A program made the position numbers and the translations under genes. The notes below the pieces were generated by a model. The model made no database searches. It saw only the letters and a program-made list of their open reading frames with translations, and was not told the DNA's origin. Shown here piece by piece: positions 50,001 to 58,314 of a stretch of 64,000 nt of DNA (its first letter is position 1; each line of letters starts with the position of its first letter). This DNA is from Bog-756 sp963704585 (GTDB taxonomy: Bacteria > Actinomycetota > Acidimicrobiia > Acidimicrobiales > RAAP-2), in assembly GCA_963704585.1 (NCBI GenBank), contig OY969919.1:620001-684000 (forward strand). The letters run 5' to 3'.

Positions 50001-51595
50001 CCCGGCGGCACCGCGGACCGCGAGGCGACGCGGGCCCGGAGATCCTCCTTGCGCACCTTGCCGGTGGCGGTGAGCGGGAGCTCCTCGGCGACCTCGACCG
50101 TGCGAGGCACCTTGTAATTGGCCATGCGGTCGCGCGCCCACGAAACGAGCTCGGGGCCGTCGACGTTCGCACCGGGCCTCGGCACCACGAAGGCCATGCC
50201 CACCTCCCCGAGCCGCTCGTCGGGAACCCCGATGACAGCCACCTGCCCGACCTCCGGGTGGGTCAGCAGGGCGTTCTCGACCTCGGCGGCGTACACGTTG
50301 AACCCGCCCACGATGTACATGTCCTTCGAGCGCCCGACGATGCGGAGGCGGCCCGCGCGGTCGAGCGTCCCGAGGTCGCCGGTGCGCAGCCAGCCGTCCG
50401 CGGTGAAGGCCCGCGCCGTCGCGTCGGGGTCGTCGAGGTAGCCGGCCATCACGCTGCCGCCCCGGACCACGATCTCCCCGGCCGACCCGGCGGGGACGTC
50501 GCGGTCGCGCTCGTCGACGATGCGCACCCCGAACCCCGGTCGAGGGCGGCCGACCGTCGTGGCCACGACCTCGGGGTCGTCGTCGGGCGAGGTCGCAGAG
50601 ACGGTGCCCGCTTCGGTGAGCCCGTAGCCGGTGACGACCAGCGAGAACGGGAGCTCCTCGCGCACCCGCCGCACGAGCTCGACCGGGATGTCCGCGGCGC
50701 CGGTCACCGCGACCCGCAGGCTCGACAGGTCGCGCCCGGCACGGCCCGGATGGTCGAGGATCGACTGGTAGAGCGTCGGCGGTCCGGGGAGGACCGTGAC
50801 CCGCTCGCACTCGATCCGATCGAGCACCCGGTCGGCGTCGAAGACGGCTTCCGGCAGCATGGTGGCGCCCGCGACCACGCTGGCGAGGATCCCCGCCTTG
50901 AGCCCGAACATGTGGAAGTAGGGGTTGACCATGAGATAGCGGTCACCGGCCGACAGCCCGGTCATGGCGACCCAGTCGGTGGCCACCTGCAGTGTCCGGC
51001 GGTGGCTCTGGAGCACCCCCTTCGGGGCACCGGTCGTGCCGGAGGTGAAGAGGAGGTCGGCGGGATCGTCCGGACCGATCGCCGCGCCGCGCCGCCGGGC
51101 CTCCTCCCTTCCGGAGTCGTCGGCACGGTCCAGGAACCTGCGCCACGACACGGTTCCCGCCCGCTCGGGACCTCGGGCGACCACGACGGTCTCGAGATCC
51201 GGGAGCGCGGCGCCGGTCGACCGGAGCAGGCCGACGGCGTCGGTCCCGAGGAAGTCCGTCATGGTCACGAGTGCGCGGGCCCGGCTCCGCCCGAGCAGGT
51301 CGACCGCCTCCTGTCCCTTGAAGCGGGTGTTGACCGGGACGAGGACCGCTCCGGCCCGCCAGAGCCCGAGCGCGGCCACGACCCACTCGACGCTGTTGGC
51401 CGCCCAGATCGCGACCCGATCGCCCGGGGCGACGCCCGACGCGACGAGGGCCGCGCCGAAGGTGGTCGCCTCGCGGTCGAGCATCGCGTAGCTGAGGCGC
51501 GTGCCGCCGTCGACGACCGCGTCGAGCCCGGCGGCGTGCGCGGCGGCGTCCGCCACCAGCGCGTGGATGCTCGGCAGGTCCGCCGCCTCCCTCAT
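49997..51595 (-). CDS. AMP-dependent acyl-CoA synthetase (FadD3-like)
   Basis: A 532-residue ANL ligase. LLFTSGTTGAPKGVLQSHR is the P-loop, TGYGLTEAGTVSAT the adenine motif, WLRTGDLGTLDRAGRLRIVGRSKDMYIVGG (in parts) the hinge, and LPLTATGKVRKEDLR the Lys motif. The N-terminal VPVNTRFKGQEAVDLL is typical of FadD3/medium-chain ligases. FadD3 activates the propionate side chain of a steroid-derived bicyclic acid; the resemblance is only by pattern. ATG 51595 overlaps the amidohydrolase stop, so the two are translationally coupled. Confidence 0.93.
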   Translation of the reverse strand: MREAADLPSIHALVADAAAHAAGLDAVVDGGTRLSYAMLDREATTFGAALVASGVAPGDRVAIWAANSVEWVVAALGLWRAGAVLVPVNTRFKGQEAVDLLGRSRARALVTMTDFLGTDAVGLLRSTGAALPDLETVVVARGPERAGTVSWRRFLDRADDSGREEARRRGAAIGPDDPADLLFTSGTTGAPKGVLQSHRRTLQVATDWVAMTGLSAGDRYLMVNPYFHMFGLKAGILASVVAGATMLPEAVFDADRVLDRIECERVTVLPGPPTLYQSILDHPGRAGRDLSSLRVAVTGAADIPVELVRRVREELPFSLVVTGYGLTEAGTVSATSPDDDPEVVATTVGRPRPGFGVRIVDERDRDVPAGSAGEIVVRGGSVMAGYLDDPDATARAFTADGWLRTGDLGTLDRAGRLRIVGRSKDMYIVGGFNVYAAEVENALLTHPEVGQVAVIGVPDERLGEVGMAFVVPRPGANVDGPELVSWARDRMANYKVPRTVEVAEELPLTATGKVRKEDLRARVASRSAVPPG

Positions 51596-52788
51596 GCGGC
51601 GGCGGTGTCCTCCGCGTCCATGAGTCGCGAGAGGTTCCCGCCCATGATCTTCGCGACGTCCCCGTCGGAGAGCCCGGCGAGCTCGTCGAGGTAGGTCACG
51701 GGATCGCCGAGACCCTCGGGGTGCGGGTAGTCGGACCCGAAGAGCACCCGGTCGACGCCGAGGATCTGCGCGAGCTCGCCGAGGTCCTCCTCCCAGAACG
51801 GGCTGATGTGGATGTTGCGCCTGACGACCGTGACCGGATCCTCGGCGAACTCGCTCGGCATCTTCTTGTAGAGGTCGGCCATGGCCTTGAGGAGCGGTTC
51901 GACCCAGCTGCTGCCGTTCTCGATCACCGCGACCTTGAGCGTCGGGAAGCGGGAGAGGGCGCCGTGCGCAACGAGCGCGGAGACCGCGTCCTCCACGGGC
52001 CGCCACGCCTGGAGCATCCGGAACGCCTGGGGCTGGAATGGCAGCATCTCGCTGTTCTCGCCCATCCACTCGTTCGCGTAGCGCTCGTAGCCGCTGTCCG
52101 ACGAGTGCATCGCGACGAGCACGTCGAGGTCGACCACCCGCTGCCAGAACGGGTCGAACTCCGGCAGGCCGAACGAGCGGGGACCGCGGAATCCGGGCAC
52201 GGGCGCCGGACGGATGAGGACCGCCCTCGCCCCGCGCGCCACCACCCACTCGAGCTCCTCGATGGCGCGCTCCACGATGGGCAGCGTGATCACCGGGGTG
52301 GTGAAGATGCGTCCCGCGTAGTCGAACTGCCAGGTCTCGTGGAGCCACTCGTTGAGGGCGTGGATCACGGCGTGGACGAGCTCGGGATCGTCGCGCATCC
52401 GCTCCTCGACGAGGCTGGCCAGCGTCGGGAACATGAGCGTCCGGTCGATGCCCTGCTCGTCCATGAGCTCGAGCCTCGGGGCCGGCTCGCGCCACGCGGG
52501 CAGGCAGCGGACCGGCTCGCCGAAGATCTCGCGCCGGCTCTTGCCCTCGGGATTGCCGCGCCGGTAGTACTCCTCCTGCGCGCCGGGGCGGGCCACGACG
52601 TCGAAGGTGGGATTCGGGATGTACTCGCTGATCTGCCCGCGCACGACGATCTTGGTCCGCCCGCGGAGCTCGACGTAGTCGATGACCCCACGCAATCGCT
52701 CCGGCAGGAACTTGGTCAGGGCGTCACGCGTCTCGTAGAGATGGTTGTCCGCGTCGAACACCGCGATGCCGCTGGCTCGTTCCGACAT
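51592..52788 (-). CDS. Metal-dependent amidohydrolase (paralogue of the 4298 protein)
   Basis: A 398-residue TIM-barrel hydrolase. FDADNHLYETRDALTKFLPE, IPNPTFDVVARPGAQEEYY, AMHSSDSGYERYANEW, AVIENGSSWVEPLL and GSDYPHPEGLGDP match the 4298 protein nearly segment by segment. Metal-site residues are retained. Differences are concentrated at the termini. Here it is embedded between a CMD protein and a CoA synthetase, which suggests it acts on a ring-opened or CoA-linked intermediate. ATG 52788 has AAGGGGAAGC upstream. Confidence 0.92.
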   Translation of the reverse strand: MSERASGIAVFDADNHLYETRDALTKFLPERLRGVIDYVELRGRTKIVVRGQISEYIPNPTFDVVARPGAQEEYYRRGNPEGKSRREIFGEPVRCLPAWREPAPRLELMDEQGIDRTLMFPTLASLVEERMRDDPELVHAVIHALNEWLHETWQFDYAGRIFTTPVITLPIVERAIEELEWVVARGARAVLIRPAPVPGFRGPRSFGLPEFDPFWQRVVDLDVLVAMHSSDSGYERYANEWMGENSEMLPFQPQAFRMLQAWRPVEDAVSALVAHGALSRFPTLKVAVIENGSSWVEPLLKAMADLYKKMPSEFAEDPVTVVRRNIHISPFWEEDLGELAQILGVDRVLFGSDYPHPEGLGDPVTYLDELAGLSDGDVAKIMGGNLSRLMDAEDTAAA

Positions 52789-52841
52789 GGGTCAGCTTCC
52801 CCTTTCACTCGGCGGTCCCGCGACGCCACCCCGACGGGCCG

Positions 52842-53420
52842 TCACGGTTCGTGCTCCAGAAGGTCCGCGTCCATCTCCACGCCGAACGACCGGAAGGCCA
52901 TGGCCAGCAGGTCGTAGGCACCGACGGTGAACACCAGGTCCATGAGCTGGTGGGTGTCGAGGGTGCGGGCCAGCTCGTCCCAGGTCCGCTCGCTGATCTC
53001 GGCGTCGCGCACCAGCTCGTCGACGGCAAGCAGCAGCGCACGCTCGAACGCCGGCCATGCCGGGGCTCCGGGACCCTCCCGCACCCGTTCCACCTCGTCC
53101 CGGCCGATCCCGACGTCACCGGCGAGCACCGCGTGCTGGCGCCACTCGTACTCGGAGCCTCGCAGCGCGGCGACCCGCAGGACAACGAGCTCGCGCTCGC
53201 GTTCGGCGAGCGAGGTCGCGAAGAGAATGTGGCCGTTGAAGACGTTGAACGCATGGGCGAGGGCCGGATGTCGTGCCAACGTGCCGAGCGCGTTGAGTGC
53301 CTTCGGCCGTCCTTCGCGGCGCGGGGCGGGCAGGCGCGTGTCCGACGGCCGCAGGGCGGCGAGCGCCGCGTGCATCTCCGCAGGCCATTCGCGGGGCGGG
53401 AGCGGGTCGATGCGCGCCAT
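52842..53420 (-). CDS. Carboxymuconolactone decarboxylase (CMD) family protein without cysteine
   Basis: A 192-residue all-helical protein of the CMD/AhpD group. ARHPALAHAFNVFNGHILFATSLAERERELVVLRVAALRGSEYEWRQH (read in parts) shows the usual pattern of a conserved Glu, the Trp and the Gln-His of the active site. There is no cysteine in the whole protein, so it cannot be an AhpD-type peroxidase; it fits decarboxylase-like members. ATG 53420 lies 1 nt from the SDR stop. The product is probably a step in the ring pathway. Confidence 0.87.
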   Translation of the reverse strand: MARIDPLPPREWPAEMHAALAALRPSDTRLPAPRREGRPKALNALGTLARHPALAHAFNVFNGHILFATSLAERERELVVLRVAALRGSEYEWRQHAVLAGDVGIGRDEVERVREGPGAPAWPAFERALLLAVDELVRDAEISERTWDELARTLDTHQLMDLVFTVGAYDLLAMAFRSFGVEMDADLLEHEP

Positions 53421-53421
53421 C

Positions 53422-54199
53422 TCAGGTGTTGCGCCCGCCGTTCACGCCGATGACCTGGCCGGTGATGTAGCCGGCCTCGTCGCGCACCAGGAAGGCACAG
53501 GCGGCCGCGATGTCCTCGGGACGGCCGACGCGTCGCACCGGGGTGCGCGGCGGCGTGGAACTCCACACCCTCCCCCAGGAGACCCCGGGCCTCCGAAGCC
53601 CGCAGCATCGGGGTGTCGATGAATCCCGGTGGGATCGTGTTGACCGTGATCCCCTTCGGCCCGAGCTCGAGGGCGAGCGCCTTGGTGAAGCCGACGACCC
53701 CGGCCTTCGAGGCGACGTAGTGGGTCATGAGGGGCTGCCCCCCGTGTGCGCTCGAGGACGAGATGGTCACGATGCGCCCCCACCCCGCCTCGATCATGTC
53801 GGGGACCACCGCCTGGCAGATGTTGAAGGTGCCCGTGAGGTTGACCGCGAGGATCCGCTCCCAGGTCTCGGGCGTGATCGAGAGGAAAGGGTCGAAGCCG
53901 TCGAGGCCGGCACTCGTGACGAGGACGGTGGGTCCGCCGAGCCGGGCACGCACTTCGGCCAGACCGGCGTCGATGGCCGCCCGATCGGTGACGTCGACCG
54001 CGAGGCCCACCGCGCCGTCGGGCGCGGACGGACCTGCGGCGATATTCGCAGCCGCCGCCGCCGCGGCGTCGCCGTCCCGATCGAGCACGGCGACGGCATG
54101 TCCGTCGACGGCGAGCCGCTCGGCGATCGCGAGGCCGATGCCCGAAGCACCGCCCGTGACGACGGCGACCCGCGGTGCGCCCGGACCGGCGGCGCTCAC
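53422..54199 (-). pseudogene. Short-chain dehydrogenase/reductase, single-base frameshift
   Basis: From GTG 54199 the first frame has the Rossmann motif TGGASGIGLAIAERL, VDVTDR, SSSSAHGG with the catalytic Ser and HYVASKAGVVG with Tyr-x-x-x-Lys. It reaches GEGVEFHAA and then loses the family pattern. The next frame (near 53545-53554, GCCGC[C]GCG) restores RTPVRRVGRPEDIAAACAFL and GYITGQVIGVNGG to a stop at 53422. The 778-nt span is 3n+1, and the restored protein has ~258 residues. All catalytic residues precede the break. GTG overlaps the TauD stop. Confidence 0.88.
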
Positions 54200-55023
54200 C
54201 GGATCGCCTCGTCCCCGTGGAGCGTCGTGCGGTGCATGTCGCGAGGGGACGCCGGGTCGTAGGGACGGGCGCGGTGCAGGACGCCGCGGTTGTCCCAGAT
54301 CACCAGGTCACCGACGGCCCACTCGTGGCGGTAGACGTGTCCGGGCGCCGTCGAGCGCGCGAGCAGGTCGGCGAGGAGCGCCCTGCCCTCGACGAGGTCC
54401 ATGCCCGACACGTGGTCGGCGGTCGCGCCGAGCACGAGCGAGCGCCGGCCGCTCCGGTGCGTCCAGACGAGCGGGTGCTCCTTGGCGGGCCGTGCCCGCC
54501 ACCGCGCCAGCTCCTCGGCCGTCGGGTCGTCGTTGGCCAGGCGCTGCGCCGCCTCGAAGGTGTGCACCACGCGCAACGCGCGGCAGCGCTCCTGCTCCTC
54601 GTCGCTCAGTCGGTCGTAGGCCGCGTACGTGCTCGCGAACTCGGTCTCGCCCCCCCTGGCCGCCACGGCGTGCGCGCTCAACAGGGTGGCCATGATGGGC
54701 ACGTCGTCGGTGGCACCGTCGATGTGCCAGTCGAAGGTGCCGCGCAGGTACGCGGCCGCGGGGTTCTTCTTCGGGTCGAGCGTGACCCGGAAGATCTCGG
54801 GGTGCTCCCCCGTGCCGAAGACCTCCACCCGCCCGAGGCGATTGGAGAAGGCGACCTGTGCGCCGTCGTCGAGTTGGAGGTCCCGCAGGACGAGCACGCC
54901 GTGGTCCTCGAGCGCCTCCAGGACCTGACCGGGGACCTCGTCGTCGAGCAGGTGGTCGCGGTCGAGCCCGTCGACGCGTGCGCCGACCGAGTCCGCGAGC
55001 CGTTCGACGGTGATGGTGGGCAT
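54196..55023 (-). CDS. TauD/TfdA-family Fe(II)/2-oxoglutarate dioxygenase
   Basis: A 275-residue dioxygenase. FDWHIDGA supplies the His100-x-Asp102 iron ligands, RGVLHRARPYDP the distal His, and MHRTTLHG the Arg for 2-oxoglutarate. Members hydroxylate carboxylated or sulfonated substrates with O2 and 2-oxoglutarate. It is encoded between a CoA ligase (15 nt upstream) and an SDR (4-nt overlap), so hydroxylation followed by dehydrogenation is suggested. Start ATG 55023 precedes a canonical first strand. Confidence 0.94.
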   Translation of the reverse strand: MPTITVERLADSVGARVDGLDRDHLLDDEVPGQVLEALEDHGVLVLRDLQLDDGAQVAFSNRLGRVEVFGTGEHPEIFRVTLDPKKNPAAAYLRGTFDWHIDGATDDVPIMATLLSAHAVAARGGETEFASTYAAYDRLSDEEQERCRALRVVHTFEAAQRLANDDPTAEELARWRARPAKEHPLVWTHRSGRRSLVLGATADHVSGMDLVEGRALLADLLARSTAPGHVYRHEWAVGDLVIWDNRGVLHRARPYDPASPRDMHRTTLHGDEAIR

Positions 55024-55038
55024 GCCAGGTCGCTCCTC

Positions 55039-56673
55039 TCATGCTCCGGGTGGGGTGCCCTCGCGCAGCTGCCGCCGCAGCACGAACTTCTGGACCTTCC
55101 CCGACGGCGTGCGTGGGAACTCGCCGACTTCGTAGACGGCCTCGGGCCACTTCTGGCGGGCGAGGCCGGCCCCATCGAGATGGGTGCGCAGCTCCGGTAC
55201 GGTCGGCGCGTGCGCGCCGGCGTGGACCCGTACGACCGCGGCGGCCCGCTCGCCGAAGCGCTCGTCGGGCTCGGCCACGACGCACACCTCGGCCACCGCG
55301 TCGAGACCGAGCACCAGCTCCTCGATCTCGCGGGCGCTGATGTTCTCCCCGCCCCGGATGATCACGTCGGAGATCCGGTCGACGATGGTGAGGTAGCCGT
55401 CGTCGTCGAGGACGCCGACGTCCCCTGTGTGGTACCAACCTTCGTCGTCGAAGGCGGCAGCCGTGAGCCCCGGATCGGTGTAGCCGATGCAGCAGTCGGG
55501 TCCGCGGCTGTGGATCTCGCCGTCGTCCGCGATGCGGAGCTCGACCCCCTCGAGCGGGTGCCCGTCCGTGGTGAGGCGCTTCTCCTCGGGGTCGTCGAGA
55601 TCGGCACCGGTGATCGACGGGTGCTCCGTGCTGCCGTAGGAACGGTAGGTCGTGATCCCGAGTGCGGTCATCCGGCGGGTCACGGCCATCGGCACCGGTG
55701 CGCCACCGAGCCCCGCGAACGGCATCAGTGCGAGGTGCTCCGGTCCGAAGTCCGGGTGGTCGAGGAGGCTGGTCATGAAGTACGTCGCCCCGCCGGCCAC
55801 GCCGAGACCCTCGTCGCGCATGGCGCGCAGCACGGCACCGGGATCCCACACGTCGATCAGGTTGACGGACCGGTCGCGGAAGAGCGGCACGAGGAAGGCG
55901 TTGAGCATCCCGATGAAGTGGCCGACCGGTGCGCCGGTGATCTGCGGCGGCCCTCCGTCGGGGAACATGTCGTTGAGCTGCCGGGCCTCGAACCCGATGG
56001 TGCGGTGCGAGTGCACGACGCCCTTCGGGTCGCGTGTCGTCCCCGACGTGAAGCCGATGAGTGCGGGCGCATCGGGATCCGCGGCCAGCGGTGCCAGGAG
56101 GGGGTCGCCGTCGAGCAGCCCGTCGAGCGGCTCGGCACGCGCAGGCAGCGAGGCCGCGGGGGTCCCGCCGGCGACGAGCCACCGGGCCGTGGTGTCGTCG
56201 CGCAGGAGCTCGGCGTAGGTCGAGAGGTAGTCCGACCGCCCGAAGCGGTCGGCGGTCACGACGACGTCGGGCTCGGTCGCGCGCACGATGTACTCGACCT
56301 CCTTCGCACCGTAGAAGTGGACGACCGGCACCACCACCGCGCCGAGGTAGGCCGAGGCGAAGAAGGTGACGCCGGCCTCGACCCAGTTGGGCAGCTGCAT
56401 GAGGACGACATCGCCGGGCCCGACCCCGCCGACCGCGAGCGACTCCGCGAGCGCCCGGGCGGCCCGGTCGACCTCGCCGAACGTACCGCGCCACGGCCGG
56501 ACCTCGGAGCGCACCCGGAATCCCACGTCGCCCATGCACTCGAGGCCGCCCGCCGCCAGGCTCCCGAGGGTGGCACCGGTCCACCAGCCCGCCCCGGTGT
56601 AGCGCCGTGCGAGGTCCGCCGGCGGGTGGCGAAGGCCCCACCGTCCCGCGATGGTGCTGCCCCGTTGCGCCAC
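55039..56673 (-). CDS. AMP-dependent acyl-CoA ligase (cyclohexanecarboxylate-CoA-ligase-like)
   Basis: A 544-residue ANL ligase. GFTSGTTRDPKGVVHSH is the P-loop, TYRSYGSTEHPSI the adenine motif, WYHTGDVGVLDDDGYLTIVDRISDVIIRGG (in parts) the hinge, and FPRTPSGKVQKFVLR the Lys motif. HFYGAKEVEYIVRAT and an early FRVRSEVRPWRGTFGEVD are typical of FadD-type ligases for cyclic acids. GTG 56673 has an excellent GGAGGACGGAGGAG ribosome site, which decides against a longer start. First gene of the leftward operon to 48792. The control region lies at 56674-56778. Confidence 0.93.
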   Translation of the reverse strand: MAQRGSTIAGRWGLRHPPADLARRYTGAGWWTGATLGSLAAGGLECMGDVGFRVRSEVRPWRGTFGEVDRAARALAESLAVGGVGPGDVVLMQLPNWVEAGVTFFASAYLGAVVVPVVHFYGAKEVEYIVRATEPDVVVTADRFGRSDYLSTYAELLRDDTTARWLVAGGTPAASLPARAEPLDGLLDGDPLLAPLAADPDAPALIGFTSGTTRDPKGVVHSHRTIGFEARQLNDMFPDGGPPQITGAPVGHFIGMLNAFLVPLFRDRSVNLIDVWDPGAVLRAMRDEGLGVAGGATYFMTSLLDHPDFGPEHLALMPFAGLGGAPVPMAVTRRMTALGITTYRSYGSTEHPSITGADLDDPEEKRLTTDGHPLEGVELRIADDGEIHSRGPDCCIGYTDPGLTAAAFDDEGWYHTGDVGVLDDDGYLTIVDRISDVIIRGGENISAREIEELVLGLDAVAEVCVVAEPDERFGERAAAVVRVHAGAHAPTVPELRTHLDGAGLARQKWPEAVYEVGEFPRTPSGKVQKFVLRRQLREGTPPGA

Positions 56674-56742
56674 GGCTCCTCCGTCCTCCCCTCCTGCTCC
56701 GGTCGCACTATGGCACGACTCGGACCCGGATGCGAGTCGCAA

Positions 56743-56770
56743 TGTCAGCTTTTGAGAACTGCATTATCAT
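56743..56770 (+). promoter_or_regulatory. Leaderless promoter of the KshB-like operon
   Basis: TGTCAG (56743-56748), 16 nt, TATCAT (56765-56770), then 8 nt to ATG 56779. No ribosome site is present (TTTTCGGT). Confidence 0.45.
56753..56769. promoter_or_regulatory. Operator candidate TGAGAA-N5-TTATCA (shared motif, site B)
   Basis: Same arms and 5-nt spacing as the 47580 site; only one of 12 arm bases differs. It overlaps the -10 box of the rightward KshB-like reductase gene and sits in the divergent gap with the CoA ligase operon. Confidence 0.6.
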
Positions 56771-56778
56771 TTTTCGGT

Positions 56779-57852
56779 ATGACCGGATCGGCCCCGATGG
56801 CCGGGGTGGGTCCCACCCTCCGTGACCACCGGTTCCACCGGCTGCGGGTGGCCCGCGTGACGAGGGAGACCGCGGACGCCGTCTCCCTCGTCCTCGAGAT
56901 CCCCGACGACCTCGCGGCCACCTTCGCCTACGAGGCTGGGCAGTTCTGCAATCTCCGGGTCGCGGTCGACGGCGAGCCCCTGGTGCGCTGCTACTCGTTC
57001 TCGTCGGCACCGGCCCTCGATCCCGAGCCGCGGCTCACGGTGAAGCGGGTACCCGGTGGCCGCGTCTCGGCCTGGCTCGTCGAGCACCTCGCCGGCGGCG
57101 ACCTGCTCGACGTCTCGCCCCCCGCCGGCTTCTTCCAGCTCGCCGGTGGGGAGGCCGACCTCGTCGCGTACGCGGCGGGCAGCGGCATCACCCCGGTCCT
57201 CTCGCTGGTCCGGACGGTGCTCGCGACGACCACGCGGCGAGTCCGCCTCCTCTACGCCAACGGCGATCGCGGCAGCGTGATCTTCGACGCCGAGCTCGAG
57301 GACCTGCTCGCTGTGCACGGCGACCGCCTGTCGGTCGTCCACCACCTCGATGACGAGCGCGGTCTGCCCGACACCGGCGCGGTCGAGGACTTCCTCGGGA
57401 TCGAGAGCGCGGCCGAGCACTACGTCTGCGGACCCGCGCCGTTCATGCAGCTCGTCGAGTCGACCCTCACGGCGCGCGGGGTCGACCCCGCGACCGTGCA
57501 CGTTGAGCGCTTCACCCCTGCCGAACAGCCCGCGCCGTCTCCCGCGCCGGTCGGCGCCGGATCCCCGACCGCGTCCCGGGTGACGATCGAGCTCGATGGT
57601 CGGTGCGAGAGCACCGAGCACCGAGCAGGGACCACGGTCCTGCAGACGGCGCGGCAGCTCGGGATGTCGCCGCCGTTCTCGTGCGAGTCGGGAAGCTGCG
57701 CGACCTGCATGGCCCGGCTGCTCGAGGGCTCCGTCACGATGTTCGTGAACAACGCCCTCACCGCCGAGGAGGTCGACGGGGGCTGGATCCTGACCTGCCA
57801 GTCGGTGCCCACGACGCCGACCGTCCACGTCGTCTACGGGTACGACGGGTGA
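56779..57852 (+). CDS. Ferredoxin-NAD(P)H oxidoreductase, KshB-like Rieske oxygenase reductase
   Basis: A 357-residue three-domain reductase. Residues ~20-115 form the flavin domain (RCYSFSSAP, the FAD-binding Arg-x-Tyr-Ser), ~120-245 the NAD domain (AAGSGITPVLSLVRTVL, LYANGD, CGPAPFMQLVE), and ~270-357 a plant-type [2Fe-2S] ferredoxin domain (SCESGSCATCM and a distal Cys in ILTCQS). This order and many short blocks match 3-ketosteroid 9-alpha-hydroxylase reductase KshB. It should feed a Rieske oxygenase, most plausibly the 41715 protein under the same regulator; that pairing is inference. Predicted leaderless ATG 56779. Confidence 0.94.
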   Translation: MTGSAPMAGVGPTLRDHRFHRLRVARVTRETADAVSLVLEIPDDLAATFAYEAGQFCNLRVAVDGEPLVRCYSFSSAPALDPEPRLTVKRVPGGRVSAWLVEHLAGGDLLDVSPPAGFFQLAGGEADLVAYAAGSGITPVLSLVRTVLATTTRRVRLLYANGDRGSVIFDAELEDLLAVHGDRLSVVHHLDDERGLPDTGAVEDFLGIESAAEHYVCGPAPFMQLVESTLTARGVDPATVHVERFTPAEQPAPSPAPVGAGSPTASRVTIELDGRCESTEHRAGTTVLQTARQLGMSPPFSCESGSCATCMARLLEGSVTMFVNNALTAEEVDGGWILTCQSVPTTPTVHVVYGYDG

Positions 57853-58295
57853 CCACCTCCGACCGGGCGCGGCTCCCGCTCGACGACATCGCCGAGATCG
57901 AACAGCTGCTCGCCCGCTACGCGGTGGGCATGACCAAACACGACGTCGACGCGGTGATGGCCGTGTTCACGCCGGACGGCACGTACCGCGCGTTCGGGGA
58001 CACCTACGCGCTCGCCGACTTCCCGGCGCTCGTCGACGCGGCGCCCCGCGGGCTCTTTCTCGTGGGTCCGCCCGCCCTCGAACTCGACGGTGACACCGGC
58101 ACGGGCGAACAGCCGCTCTGCTTCGTCGAGCAGACAACCCATGATCTGCGAATCGGCTGGTACACCGACGCCTACCGGCGAACGTCCGAGGGGTGGCGGC
58201 TCCACGAGCGCGCCATGACCTTCCTGCGACGGAGCGGCTCCCGCGACGGTGGACGGCCGCACGATCCCGGCCGTCCGAGCCCCTCGGCCCGATGA
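57849..58295 (+). CDS. SnoaL/NTF2-like protein
   Basis: A 148-residue cone-shaped alpha/beta barrel of the NTF2/SnoaL-like family. It starts with IAEIEQLLARYAVGMTKHDVDAVMAVFTPDGTYRAFG, the usual first helix and strand, and has a later WRLHERAMTFLRR ending. Members are small isomerases, dehydratases or cyclases, or non-catalytic pocket proteins. GTG 57849 overlaps the reductase stop (GTGA). In steroid pathways a related fold is ketosteroid isomerase, but the catalytic residues cannot be confirmed here. Confidence 0.85.
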   Translation: MTTSDRARLPLDDIAEIEQLLARYAVGMTKHDVDAVMAVFTPDGTYRAFGDTYALADFPALVDAAPRGLFLVGPPALELDGDTGTGEQPLCFVEQTTHDLRIGWYTDAYRRTSEGWRLHERAMTFLRRSGSRDGGRPHDPGRPSPSAR

Positions 58296-58314
58296 CACCT
58301 GCGGGCGGCTGACC

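Noticed and set aside
46066..50172. A 1368-codon open frame on the minus strand
   Set aside because: Only its last 504 codons (46066-47580) are a recognisable CoA ligase; the upstream part is the antisense of the 47641 acyl-CoA dehydrogenase and CoA transferase region, open because of high GC.
29872..54199. Programmed +1 frameshifting as explanation of the broken genes
   Set aside because: The sites have no common slippery codon, no stop codon at the shift and occur in unrelated enzymes; read error or mutation is simpler.
54175..56778. Open frame continuing upstream of the KshB-like reductase
   Set aside because: It is antisense to the CoA ligase and TauD genes with no family pattern; the ATG at 56779 with a promoter just upstream is the real start.
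58249..58314. Longer start of the 58315 acyl-CoA dehydrogenase
   Set aside because: It would overlap the SnoaL gene by 47 nt, whereas GTG 58315 has a ribosome site and gives the same 376-residue length as the paralogue.
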